A stretch of 64,000 bases of DNA. Origin: Parabacteroides faecis (GTDB taxonomy: Bacteria > Bacteroidota > Bacteroidia > Bacteroidales > Tannerellaceae). The position numbers and the translations under genes were made by a program. This document shows, one piece after another, positions 27,436 to 36,333 of this stretch. The stretch's first letter is position 1. Every line of letters begins with the position of its first letter. Under the pieces are notes generated by a model. The model had not been told where the DNA came from. It worked only from the letters and a program-made list of their open reading frames with translations, and did not search any database. Location of the stretch: positions 124,001 through 188,000 of the forward strand of contig NZ_BMPB01000011.1 in the NCBI RefSeq assembly GCF_014647375.1, in the 5' to 3' direction.

Positions 27436-27647
27436 TAGTTCTTGAAGAACTTATGCATTTCAAGGGTACAAATATAATTTATTTTACTATTCGTGGTTGT
27501 TAATTGTGTAATAATCAGAGTTCATTTTTTGTGTGTTAATAATAACATATACATCCATAATAGTGGTTAATAAACTTTTGACTATATCTAACAGGCATAT
27601 TATAAGCAAATTACCGTATTCGTTTATTCATAGTTCTTCAAGAACTA
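27436..27647. repeat. Pair of inverted palindromic repeats upstream of the ECF sigma gene
   Basis: TAGTTC-TTGAA-GAACT at 27436-27451 and TAGTTC-TTCAA-GAACTA at 27631-27647 are reverse complements over 16 bp. Each has symmetric arms around a 5-bp spacer, and the spacers are in opposite orientation. The 179 bp between them contain the minus-strand -7 box TATATTTG (27476-27469) reading toward the sigma gene. This is the layout of an invertible promoter, or alternatively of two operators. The rest of the 27402-27827 gap is A/T-rich with no gene. Confidence 0.55.
27469..27476 (-). promoter_or_regulatory. -7 promoter box of the sigma/FecR genes
   Basis: Minus-strand TATATTTG, 67 bp before the sigma ATG. 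The transcript would carry the palindrome 27437-27451 in its leader. No -33 TTTG at standard distance. Confidence 0.5.
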
Positions 27648-27827
27648 GGGTGTGAATTCTTTTTTCTTATCTTACTATATTCCTGTTTTTTTTTAATTTA
27701 AAGAAAAGATAAAGCGATCTTATAGATGAATCATCAATCCTGACTGCATGAAAATATTATATCAATATTTGAAGAATATGTATTATCGTTTATCTTTACA
27801 TTCTATTAAAATGTAAAATAATAGGTT

Positions 27828-28166
27828 ATGAATCAGGAAAGTGCTAATTTTCAATTTGAAGAAAAGATAGAATGGCAAGACCTCGGTGGAGGTGTGCAGC
27901 GTCAGATCATGGGATATAATGATGATTTGATGATGGTAAAGGTGAAATTTGAGACCGGAGCAGTCGGGGCACCTCATACACATCCGCATACACAGACTAC
28001 TTATGTGGCCAGTGGCGTGTTTAATTTTATGACGGACGGGGAAACAAAGATCGTCAGGACAGGAGATGGCGTTTATATGAAACCGGGTGTTTTACATGGA
28101 TGCGAATGTGTGGAAGCCGGTGTGTTGATCGATACGTTTAGTCCGGTTAGGGAAGATTTTTTATAA
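27828..28166 (+). CDS. Single-domain cupin, KdgF-like
   Basis: A 112-residue one-domain cupin. The metal-binding motif 1 reads APHTHPHTQTTYVASG and motif 2 includes KPGVLHGCE. This resembles KdgF, which linearises the unsaturated uronic sugars released by pectate or alginate lyases. No signal peptide is seen, so it is cytoplasmic. It lies divergent from PUL 2, whose enzyme is a rhamnosidase; a pectin or rhamnogalacturonan context would make the KdgF role sensible (inference). A general small cupin of other function cannot be excluded. A near -7 box (TATCTTTA, 27791-27798) precedes it. Confidence 0.75.
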   Translation: MNQESANFQFEEKIEWQDLGGGVQRQIMGYNDDLMMVKVKFETGAVGAPHTHPHTQTTYVASGVFNFMTDGETKIVRTGDGVYMKPGVLHGCECVEAGVLIDTFSPVREDFL

Positions 28167-28200
28167 CTGCCGGAATGTTATCCGGACGACTATAACCTTG

Positions 28201-28272
28201 AAAGTGTTTCACCCTAATGGAACAGTTGTTTCAACGTAATGAAACAGTTGTTCCATTAGGGTGAAACACTTT
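28201..28272. repeat. 22-bp-period palindromic repeat element / long bidirectional hairpin
   Basis: Three 18-bp imperfect palindromes of the form GTTYCA...TGRAAC start at 28206, 28228 and 28250, exactly 22 bp apart and separated by AGTT. The whole element is also one large inverted repeat: 24-bp outer arms perfect, then an inner 7-bp stem. It lies between the convergent cupin and asnB genes and can act as a terminator on both strands. The 22-bp period equals that of the array at 52643-52742. Confidence 0.75.
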
Positions 28273-28349
28273 TATTGTGTAGTTTAACGATTTTAGTTGA
28301 CTACTTTCTGCCTAATCAATAAAAAGGGTTGACTCGGTTTATGTCACGG

Positions 28350-30014
28350 TCAGTAAGCCGCTTCATGTACTCCTTTGATGGAACGTCCGCTCGGTTCGTT
28401 CATATTACTGAAAGTAGCATCCCACGCCAATGCTTCAGCTGTGGAGCAGGCGACGCTCGGAACGGAAGGAACGCTGCGTGCGGCACTTTCGCTGGGGAAA
28501 TGTTCTTCGAAGATAGTACGGTAATAATACTCCTCTTTGTTTTGAGGCGTATTGATCGGGAAACGTTCTGCCGCATGTTTCATCTCTTCGTCGGTGATCA
28601 GTTCGGATGTGATCTTCTTTAGGTTGTCAATCCAGCTATAGCCTACACCGTCGGAGAACTGTTCTTTCTGACGCCAGGCGATTTCTTCCGGTAACATGCC
28701 GGCAAAGGCTTCGCGGAGGATTTTCTTTTCGATGGTCTTGCCCTGGCACATTTTGGCTGCTGGGTTCAGGCGCATTGCTACATCCAGAAATTCTTTGTCG
28801 AGGAAGGGGACACGGCCTTCCACGCCCCAGGCACAAAGGCTTTTGTTGGCACGCAGGCAATCATACATGTATAATTTGCTTAGTTTACGTAAGGTCTCCT
28901 CGTGGAATGCTTTGGCATCGGGTGCCTTGTGGAAATAGAGATAACCACCGAAAACTTCATCGGCTCCTTCACCGCTCAACACCATCTTGATACCCATACT
29001 TTTGATCACGCGGGACAAGAGATACATCGGAGTGGAGGCGCGTACGGTCGTTACATCGTACGTCTCAATATAATAGATTACGTCGCGGATGGCATCGAGC
29101 CCTTCCTGTACCGTATAGTTGATTTCGTGGTGGACGGTGCCGATGTAGTCGGCTACCTTCCTGGCTGCGGCCAGGTCAGGGGCACCTTTCAGGCCGATAG
29201 CGAAAGAGTGGAGTTGCGGCCACCAGGCATCGGCTTTGTTATCGGTTTCGATACGTTTGGCAGCGTATTTCCTGGCAATGGCTGAAATGATGGAAGAGTC
29301 CAGGCCGCCGGAAAGGAGGACACCGTAGGGAACATCGCTCATCAGTTGGCGTTGGACGGCGGATTCGAGGGCATCATGTAATTCTTCTGCACGGGCGGGG
29401 TTCTCTTTTACATTTTCATAATCCATCCAGTCACGGACGTACCATCGGGTGAGGTCGATATCTTTGCTATAGAAATAATGGCCGGGTTTGAACTGGTCGT
29501 ACATGGTAGCGAAACCTTCCAGACCTTTCAGTTCGGAAGAGATGAGAAGATGGCCGTGGTCGTCGTAACCCATATAAAGGGGGATGACACCGATCGGGTC
29601 GCGGGCGATCAGGTAGGTATCGTTTTCTTCGTCGTAGAGGGCGAAGGCAAAGATGCCGCTGAGCCGTTCGACGCAACCGGTACCGTATTTGCGGTAGAGG
29701 GCGAGGATGACTTCGCAGTCGGAACCGGTCAGAAATTCGTATTCGTCTTTTAGCTCTTCACGGATTTCACGGTGGTTATAGATTTCACCGTTTACGGTCA
29801 GGATCAGTTTGCCGTCTTTACTTTTCAGAGGCTGACCACCGGAGGCCGGGTCGACGATGGAGAGGCGTTCGTGGGCAAGGATGGCAGTGCGTCCCTGGTA
29901 GATGCCGCTCCAGTCCGGTCCGCGGTGACGGATTCGTTTACTCATTTCCAATGCCTGGCCACGGAGGGCGGAGGCGTCTTCACGGATGTTGAAGATTGCT
30001 GTAATGCCACACAT
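28350..30014 (-). CDS. asnB: Asparagine synthase (glutamine-hydrolysing), AsnB type
   Basis: Makes asparagine from aspartate, glutamine and ATP. The 554-residue protein starts MCGITAIFN, exposing Cys2 as the glutaminase nucleophile after Met removal. It has RGPDWSG and GEIYNHREI in the amidotransferase domain and the synthetase PP-loop GVLLSGGLDSSI, with SGEGADEVFGGY downstream. It is 13 bp after gltD and on the same strand, so it is almost certainly part of a gltB-gltD-asnB operon that uses and distributes glutamine nitrogen. Confidence 0.97.
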   Translation of the reverse strand: MCGITAIFNIREDASALRGQALEMSKRIRHRGPDWSGIYQGRTAILAHERLSIVDPASGGQPLKSKDGKLILTVNGEIYNHREIREELKDEYEFLTGSDCEVILALYRKYGTGCVERLSGIFAFALYDEENDTYLIARDPIGVIPLYMGYDDHGHLLISSELKGLEGFATMYDQFKPGHYFYSKDIDLTRWYVRDWMDYENVKENPARAEELHDALESAVQRQLMSDVPYGVLLSGGLDSSIISAIARKYAAKRIETDNKADAWWPQLHSFAIGLKGAPDLAAARKVADYIGTVHHEINYTVQEGLDAIRDVIYYIETYDVTTVRASTPMYLLSRVIKSMGIKMVLSGEGADEVFGGYLYFHKAPDAKAFHEETLRKLSKLYMYDCLRANKSLCAWGVEGRVPFLDKEFLDVAMRLNPAAKMCQGKTIEKKILREAFAGMLPEEIAWRQKEQFSDGVGYSWIDNLKKITSELITDEEMKHAAERFPINTPQNKEEYYYRTIFEEHFPSESAARSVPSVPSVACSTAEALAWDATFSNMNEPSGRSIKGVHEAAY

Positions 30015-30027
30015 AATCGTTATTGTT

Positions 30028-31449
30028 TTATTTTGTTAGATAGTTGTCTATTGCTTTTGCCGTTTCCCTGCCCGAAGCCATGGCGCGAACGACCAGGCTG
30101 GCACCACTGACGGCATCGCCGCAGGCGAATAGTTTGCTGTCGGCTATCTGGTGCTTATGGTCGACGACAATGTTTTTACGGGTATCTACTGCCAGTGAAA
30201 GCTCTTTGACAAGACCTTCCTGTTCGGGATGGACAAAACCCATGGCCAGGAATACGAGGTCGGCTTCGATGATCTCTTTCTTTCCCGTCAGTTTCATTTC
30301 GGGACGGCCTCCGTTTGCAGATGAATGCCATTCTACTTCCTCTACTTCTACGCCTTTCAACGTATTTTTATCTCCGATGAAACGGCGGGAAGCGAGATTC
30401 CACCGGCGAAGGCAACCTTCTTCATGGCTGCTGCTGGTCTTTAGTACCTGTGGATACATGGGCCAGGGAGTTTCAGGGTTATGACCGATAGGCGGTTGCG
30501 GCATGATCTCGATCTGTGTCACACTTGCTGCACCGTGACGATTGGCTGTTCCTACGCAGTCGCTTCCGGTATCACCGCCGCCGATGACGAGAACTTTCTT
30601 GCCTTTACAGTTGATGATACTTTTGGGAGGGATGACGATACTTTCCAAAAGACGGTTTTGTTGTCCCAGCAGTTCGAGAGCGAAATGGACGCCTTTCAGG
30701 TTACGGCCATCGATCGGCAGGTCACGGGGTGTTTCAGCTCCGATGGCGACACAGACGGCATCGTATTCCTTTACTATATCCTTGGCAAGGATTTCTTTTC
30801 CTACCATGGTGTTGACCCGGAACCGGATACCTTCCTTTTCCATCAGGCGGATACGCCGGTCGATGATGTTTTTGCTCAGTTTGAAGTTCGGAATGCCGAA
30901 ACGGAGCAGACCACCCGGTAGTTCGTCTTTTTCAAAGACTGTGATTTCGTATCCTTTGCGGTTTAACTGATTGGCAACAGTCAGTCCTGCCGGACCGCTG
31001 CCTATGACGGCAACGCGTTTTCCGTTACGTACGGGGGTGACCGGCTGTACAAAACCTTCACGGAAGGCAGCTTCGATAATGGCGACTTCATTTTCACGGA
31101 TGGTGACGGGTTCATCGCAACTTAGTTTCAGTACGCAGCTTTTTTCGCAGAGGGCAGGGCAGATGCGGCCGGTAAACTCCGGAAAGTCGCAGGTCTGTTC
31201 CAATACGTGATAGGCTTCACGCCATTGTCCTTTATAAAGGAAGTCCTGCCATTCCGGTTGTTTGTTTCCGAGCGGGCAAGCCCAATGGCAGAAAGGAACG
31301 CCGCAGTCCATGCAACGGGAAGCCTGACGGCGGCGATCGCTGCTGTTGAGTGTTTGTTCTACTTCGCTGAAATCGTCGATACGGTCTTCTACAGGACGAT
31401 AGCCTGCTTCTTGTCTATGTATGGTGAGGAATGCTCTTGGATTTCCCAT
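30028..31449 (-). CDS. gltD: Glutamate synthase, small (beta) subunit
   Basis: NAD(P)H-oxidising subunit that passes electrons to GltB. The N-terminal iron-sulfur cysteines are seen in SRCMDCGVPFCHWACPLGN. The FAD-binding GSGPAGLTVANQL and the NAD(P)H-binding GGGDTGSDC follow, and the C-terminal FACGDAVSGASLVV closes the FAD site. The length of 473 residues is normal. It follows gltB by 33 bp and precedes asnB by 13 bp in one operon. Confidence 0.97.
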   Translation of the reverse strand: MGNPRAFLTIHRQEAGYRPVEDRIDDFSEVEQTLNSSDRRRQASRCMDCGVPFCHWACPLGNKQPEWQDFLYKGQWREAYHVLEQTCDFPEFTGRICPALCEKSCVLKLSCDEPVTIRENEVAIIEAAFREGFVQPVTPVRNGKRVAVIGSGPAGLTVANQLNRKGYEITVFEKDELPGGLLRFGIPNFKLSKNIIDRRIRLMEKEGIRFRVNTMVGKEILAKDIVKEYDAVCVAIGAETPRDLPIDGRNLKGVHFALELLGQQNRLLESIVIPPKSIINCKGKKVLVIGGGDTGSDCVGTANRHGAASVTQIEIMPQPPIGHNPETPWPMYPQVLKTSSSHEEGCLRRWNLASRRFIGDKNTLKGVEVEEVEWHSSANGGRPEMKLTGKKEIIEADLVFLAMGFVHPEQEGLVKELSLAVDTRKNIVVDHKHQIADSKLFACGDAVSGASLVVRAMASGRETAKAIDNYLTK

Positions 31450-31482
31450 GATGTTTAAATGTCTAATGTCAAAAAAATCAGT

Positions 31483-34400
31483 TTAATAATCTCGCTGCAT
31501 CTCCGCAATCTTCTGCTGCAACTTTTTCATCTGTTCTTCCTGCAGGACTTTCTTGTATTCGATCGGGACGATCCGGATGAATTCATCTACCTGTTTATCC
31601 CAGTTGTCCAGCATCTTTCCGGCCAGATGGCTGCCTGTGTAGTGGTAGTGCTTACGGATCAGTTCATGCAATTCCTTGCGGGTGGCACTGTCTTCGATCA
31701 GGGAGAGTTCGACCATTTCCATATTGCAGTAATAATCGAAATCGCCCGCCTTGTTCCATACGTAGGCCACACCGCCACTCATTCCGGCAGCAAAGTTGCG
31801 GCCTGTGCGACCGAGCACAACCACGCGGCCTCCCGTCATGTATTCGCAGCAATGATCTCCTACACCTTCCACTACGGCTATGGCTCCGCTGTTACGCACG
31901 CAGAAACGTTCGCCGACACGACCATTGATGTAGACTTCTCCACCGGTTGCCCCGTATAATAAGGTATTGCCGGCAATCGTATTGTCCTCGGCAACGAAGG
32001 TGGAGCGTACCGGTGGCATCAGGCTGATACGTCCGCCGCTAAGACCTTTTCCGAGATAATCGTTCGCTTCTCCTTCCAGGCGGAAATGAACGCCGTGGGC
32101 AAGGAAGGCGCCGAAGCTCTGTCCGGCCGAACCTTTGAATTTTATATTGAGCGTATGTTCCGGCAGTCCGGCATTTCCGTAACGTTTGGCTATTTCACCG
32201 GAAAGCATGGCGCCGACGCTGCGGTCTGTGTTGGCGATGGCATAATCGAGCGATACTTCCTGCTGCTGTTCGATGGCTGCCTGTGCATGACGGATGATGT
32301 CCACATCTTTCACATTCTCTATTTGATGTACCTGGTTGGTCAGATGATGGATAGCTGTGTGAGCCGCTTGTTCCGGAAGATGTAACAGGTGCGTGAAGTC
32401 CAGTAAATCATATTTGGAATTAGTTGTTTTCTGGTCCGCGCCCGTCTGCGTATTCTGCGTCCCTTTTCTAATTATAAAATCTGTCCGTCCGATAATATCA
32501 TCCAGTTTGCTGTAGCCCATTTCCGCCAGATATTCGCGCACCTCTTCCGCCAGGAAAGTAAAGAAGTTTACCAGATACTCATGCCGTCCGTGGAAACGTT
32601 TCCGTAACTCTTCGTCTTGTGTCGCAACGCCGACAGGGCAGGTATTCATATGACATTTGCGCATCATGACACAACCCAGGACGATCAGGGCAGAGGTGGC
32701 AAAACCAAATTCTTCAGCTCCCAGCATTGCCATCAGGACGATGTCGCGTCCGGTCTTCAGTTGCCCGTCGGTTTGCAGGCGGACTTGTCCGCGCAGATTG
32801 TTCATAACCAATGTCTGCTGCGTCTCCGACAAACCCAGTTCGGGGGGTAATCCCGCATAACGGATCGAACTGATCGGTGACGCACCTGTTCCTCCCTCTG
32901 CCCCGGAGATGACAATACGGTCGGCCTTCGCCTTGGCAACTCCGGCAGCGATCGTTCCGACACCGCTTTCCGATACCAGCTTGACACTGATCTCTGCTTT
33001 CGGATTGACATTCTTCAGGTCGAAGATCAGTTGTGCCAGATCTTCGATCGAATAAATATCATGATGGGGAGGAGGGGAGATCAACGAAATACCCGGTATG
33101 GAATGACGAGTCCTGGCAATGATATCATTGACCTTATATCCCGGTAACTGACCGCCTTCTCCCGGTTTGGCACCCTGGGCAACCTTAATCTGTATCTCAT
33201 CCGCGTTGACCAGATATTCCGTAGTAACGCCGAAACGTCCGGATGCCACCTGTTTGATCGCGGAGCGGAGTGACGAGCCATCTTTACGTGGCGTGAAGCG
33301 TACCGGGTCTTCACCTCCTTCACCGGTATTGCTCCGGCCGTGTATCTTGTTCATCGCCATGGCCATCGTCTCATGTGCTTCTTTGCTGATGGAGCCGAAG
33401 CTCATGGCGCCTGTGACGAAACGCTTCATAATTTCGGAGGCGGGTTCCACCTGTTCGACCGGAATAGATTTTTGTTTCTTGAAAGTAAGGAAGTCACGCA
33501 GGAAGATGGGCGATTCTTTTTCGTCCACCATATGGGTATATTCTTTGAACTTCTTGTAACTGCCCAGGCGTGTAGCCAGTTGCAGGGTAGAAATGGTTTC
33601 CGGGTTCCAGGCATGTTTCTCCCCGTCTTTTCGGAAGCTGTATATCCCTTTATGTTCCAGCATCTCATCAACCGGAAGGTTAAAAGCCTGCTGATGCTGC
33701 ACGATCGCATCGCGGGCGATCTCATCCAGGCGTATACCGCCGACGTTGCTGGTCGTACCGCCGAAATAGGTGCGTGCCAGTCCGGCATCCAAACCGACGG
33801 CTTCGAACAGTTTGGCTCCGCGATAACTGCGGATAGTACTGATCCCCATTTTACTCATCACTTTGAAAAGCCCTTTGCAAATGGATTTTACATAATTCTT
33901 GCGTGCCGTTTCGTAGTTCAGCTGGATCTCATGTTTCCCTTCCAGCTCTTTCAGGATGGCAAAAACCATATACGGATTGATGGCACTTGCTCCGTACCCC
34001 AGCAGGAGGGCGGCATGCATAACCTCGCGCATCTCGCCGGTTTCAACGACCAGAGCTGTCTGTACACGTTTTTGTACGGAGATCAGGTGATGATGTACGG
34101 CGCTGACGGCAAGCAGCGACGGGATAGGTGCCCTCCTTTCATCTACGTTCTTATCGCTCAGGATGATGTAGTTCACACCGTCGGTAACGGATTGTTCCGC
34201 TTGTTTGCACAGCTCGTCGAGAGCTGCTTTCAAGCCTTCCCGTCCTTTTTCCACTTCAAACAACATAGGCAGTTTGACTGCATTGAATCCTTTATAGCGG
34301 ATGTTGCAGAGCAAATCTAATTGCGTGTTGGTCAGGATCGGATGATTCAGCCGTACCATTTTACAATGGCTTTCACTCGGCACAAGGATATTATTACCTA

Positions 34401-36027
34401 CGGCTCCTATATATTCTTCCAGACTCATGACCAGTTCTTCGCGGATCGGGTCGATCGGAGGATTGGTCACCTGGGCAAATTGCTGACGGAAATAATTGAA
34501 CAATAACTGCGGACGATCGGATAGAACGGCCAATGGCGTATCATTCCCCATAGAGCCGACCGGTTCGGCACCTCCGGTACACATCGGCATGATGATCTTT
34601 TCCACATCTTCGCGGCTGTACCCGAAGGTGCGTAACATTTTACTGTAGTTTTCGACTGTATGGGGTACTTTACGTCCTGATTTCAGTTCGTCCAGTTCCA
34701 CGCGGTTGTTTGACAGCCATGTCTTATAAGGTTTGGCTTCGGCGAGTTGTTTTTTCAGTTCGCCGTCATAATATATTTCGCCTTTCTCTGTATCGACCAT
34801 CAATATTTTTCCCGGTTGCAGACGGCCTTTCTCTTTGATCTCGTTTGCTTCAAAATCCATTACGCCCACTTCGGAAGCTACCAGCATCATGTCGTTTTTC
34901 GTGATCAGGTAACGTGCCGGACGCAAACCATTACGATCCAGCATACCTCCGGCAAACCGTCCGTCGCTGAATAACAGAGCTGCCGGTCCGTCCCACGGTT
35001 CCATCAGGATAGAATGATATTCATAAAACGCTTTCAGGTCATCCGATATCGGATTCTTCTCATTTGTACTTTCCGGTACCAGCATCGCCATGGCATGAGG
35101 CAGACTCAATCCGGAAGCGACCAGAAACTCCAGCACATTGTCCAGTGAGGCACTATCGCTCATCCCGGGCTGAATAATCGGACGGATACTTTCTATATTC
35201 CCGATCGTAGGTGAGGTGAGTACGCTTTCCCGTGCTTCCATCCATCCCCTGTTTCCACGGATCGTATTGATCTCCCCGTTATGTGCCAGCAGACGGAATG
35301 GTTGGGCCAGGCTCCATGTCGGGAACGTATTCGTACTGAAGCGGGAGTGAACCAATGCCAGTCCACTTGTGAAATAATTATTTGTCAGGTCGGGAAAATA
35401 ATGACGAAGTTGCATCGACTCCAGCATTCCCTTATATACAATATTTTTAGTGGATAACGAGGTCACATAGAAGTCATTTCTGCCTGGCAGGTCAGAGGTT
35501 GCTACTTTATTCTCAATACGTTTACGGATAACGTACAACTTCAATTCCAGCTCCTGTTGGTTATCGCATCCGGTCACGAAGAGCTGCTTGATATCCGGTT
35601 CAGTTGCCAGGGCATCCTTCCCCAATATATCGCTGTTGACCGGAACTTTCCGCAGGTGCATCAGGGTTAGTCCTTCCTTTTCAATCTCTTCGATCATAAT
35701 ACTGAGGATAGCGGATCGCTGTGTTTCGTCTTTAGGAAGAAAGACCAGACCTGTACCGTATTTCCCTTTTTCCGGTACGGGAATCCCTTGCAACAGAATA
35801 AATTCGTGAGGAATCTGCAATAGAATACCTGCACCATCCCCCGTCTTGTTATCTGCACCTTCTGCACCACGGTGACGCATATTTTCCAATACTTTAAGGG
35901 CTGACTCTACAATGTCGTGCGACTTTCCTCCGTGAATGTTTACCAACATTCCTACACCGCAGGCGTCATGTTCATTCGCTGGATCATATAATCCCTGTTT
36001 TCTGTTCAAATAGATCTGTTCTTTCAT
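31483..36027 (-). CDS. gltB: Glutamate synthase, large (alpha) subunit
   Basis: Converts 2-oxoglutarate plus glutamine to two glutamates. The 1514-residue protein has a short propeptide ending before the catalytic Cys in EHDACGVGM. The class II amidotransferase domain follows (RFSTNTFPTWSLAQP), then the central domain, the FMN-binding synthase domain (GEGGEDPVRFTP, KPGEGGQLPG, GAEGGTGASP), the iron-sulfur cysteines (CVMMRKCHMNTCPVGVATQ) and the C-terminal GXGXG beta-helix (GGRVVVLGRTG). It is the first gene of the operon, preceded by a promoter box overlapping a palindromic operator-like site. Confidence 0.97.
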   Translation of the reverse strand: MKEQIYLNRKQGLYDPANEHDACGVGMLVNIHGGKSHDIVESALKVLENMRHRGAEGADNKTGDGAGILLQIPHEFILLQGIPVPEKGKYGTGLVFLPKDETQRSAILSIMIEEIEKEGLTLMHLRKVPVNSDILGKDALATEPDIKQLFVTGCDNQQELELKLYVIRKRIENKVATSDLPGRNDFYVTSLSTKNIVYKGMLESMQLRHYFPDLTNNYFTSGLALVHSRFSTNTFPTWSLAQPFRLLAHNGEINTIRGNRGWMEARESVLTSPTIGNIESIRPIIQPGMSDSASLDNVLEFLVASGLSLPHAMAMLVPESTNEKNPISDDLKAFYEYHSILMEPWDGPAALLFSDGRFAGGMLDRNGLRPARYLITKNDMMLVASEVGVMDFEANEIKEKGRLQPGKILMVDTEKGEIYYDGELKKQLAEAKPYKTWLSNNRVELDELKSGRKVPHTVENYSKMLRTFGYSREDVEKIIMPMCTGGAEPVGSMGNDTPLAVLSDRPQLLFNYFRQQFAQVTNPPIDPIREELVMSLEEYIGAVGNNILVPSESHCKMVRLNHPILTNTQLDLLCNIRYKGFNAVKLPMLFEVEKGREGLKAALDELCKQAEQSVTDGVNYIILSDKNVDERRAPIPSLLAVSAVHHHLISVQKRVQTALVVETGEMREVMHAALLLGYGASAINPYMVFAILKELEGKHEIQLNYETARKNYVKSICKGLFKVMSKMGISTIRSYRGAKLFEAVGLDAGLARTYFGGTTSNVGGIRLDEIARDAIVQHQQAFNLPVDEMLEHKGIYSFRKDGEKHAWNPETISTLQLATRLGSYKKFKEYTHMVDEKESPIFLRDFLTFKKQKSIPVEQVEPASEIMKRFVTGAMSFGSISKEAHETMAMAMNKIHGRSNTGEGGEDPVRFTPRKDGSSLRSAIKQVASGRFGVTTEYLVNADEIQIKVAQGAKPGEGGQLPGYKVNDIIARTRHSIPGISLISPPPHHDIYSIEDLAQLIFDLKNVNPKAEISVKLVSESGVGTIAAGVAKAKADRIVISGAEGGTGASPISSIRYAGLPPELGLSETQQTLVMNNLRGQVRLQTDGQLKTGRDIVLMAMLGAEEFGFATSALIVLGCVMMRKCHMNTCPVGVATQDEELRKRFHGRHEYLVNFFTFLAEEVREYLAEMGYSKLDDIIGRTDFIIRKGTQNTQTGADQKTTNSKYDLLDFTHLLHLPEQAAHTAIHHLTNQVHQIENVKDVDIIRHAQAAIEQQQEVSLDYAIANTDRSVGAMLSGEIAKRYGNAGLPEHTLNIKFKGSAGQSFGAFLAHGVHFRLEGEANDYLGKGLSGGRISLMPPVRSTFVAEDNTIAGNTLLYGATGGEVYINGRVGERFCVRNSGAIAVVEGVGDHCCEYMTGGRVVVLGRTGRNFAAGMSGGVAYVWNKAGDFDYYCNMEMVELSLIEDSATRKELHELIRKHYHYTGSHLAGKMLDNWDKQVDEFIRIVPIEYKKVLQEEQMKKLQQKIAEMQRDY

Positions 36028-36065
36028 TGTTTGTTGACCTTATGTTTGTGTAATGCCTGTTTTTG

Positions 36066-36089
36066 TTGTCAAATTGTTTGACAAATATA
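36066..36089 (-). promoter_or_regulatory. gltB promoter box with overlapping palindromic operator
   Basis: Minus-strand TATATTTG at 36089-36082 is the -7 box. It overlaps by three bases an inverted repeat TTGTCAAA-TTG-TTTGACAA (36066-36084) that covers the expected start site. Placement over the start suggests a repressor site, possibly a nitrogen or Crp/Fnr-type regulator (inference). Confidence 0.55.
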
Positions 36090-36272
36090 GAGTGTTTCTT
36101 TCATTGTGATATATATTGTGGTGTTAAAGTGTGACGTTTTTTTACTTTATCTGAATGGATGGTTTCTATTTGATATGATAATTGTTGTTTTGGTATCAAT
36201 ATGAAACATGTATAGTTCTTTTTGCTTTTAATCTGAAAGAACTTCTTTTTGAAATGGTCAAATAAATAACAA

Positions 36273-36303
36273 AAAAGCCTTCCAGTTTTCCTGAAAGGCT
36301 TTT
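36273..36303. terminator. Terminator between the kinase-like gene and gltB
   Basis: Arms AAAAGCCTTCCAG (36273-36285) and CTGAAAGGCTTTT (36291-36303), one wobble, with A/T-runs on both sides. It lies downstream of the minus-strand gene ending at 36334. The rest of the 36028-36333 gap is A/T-rich and holds the gltB promoter. Confidence 0.8.
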
Positions 36304-36333
36304 ATATAGAAAATAAAGTGATTAATGTTTCTC

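Noticed and set aside
33340..34320. A 326-codon plus-strand reading frame inside gltB
   Set aside because: It lies wholly antisense to a clear glutamate synthase gene, has no family resemblance, and is explained by the codon use of gltB.
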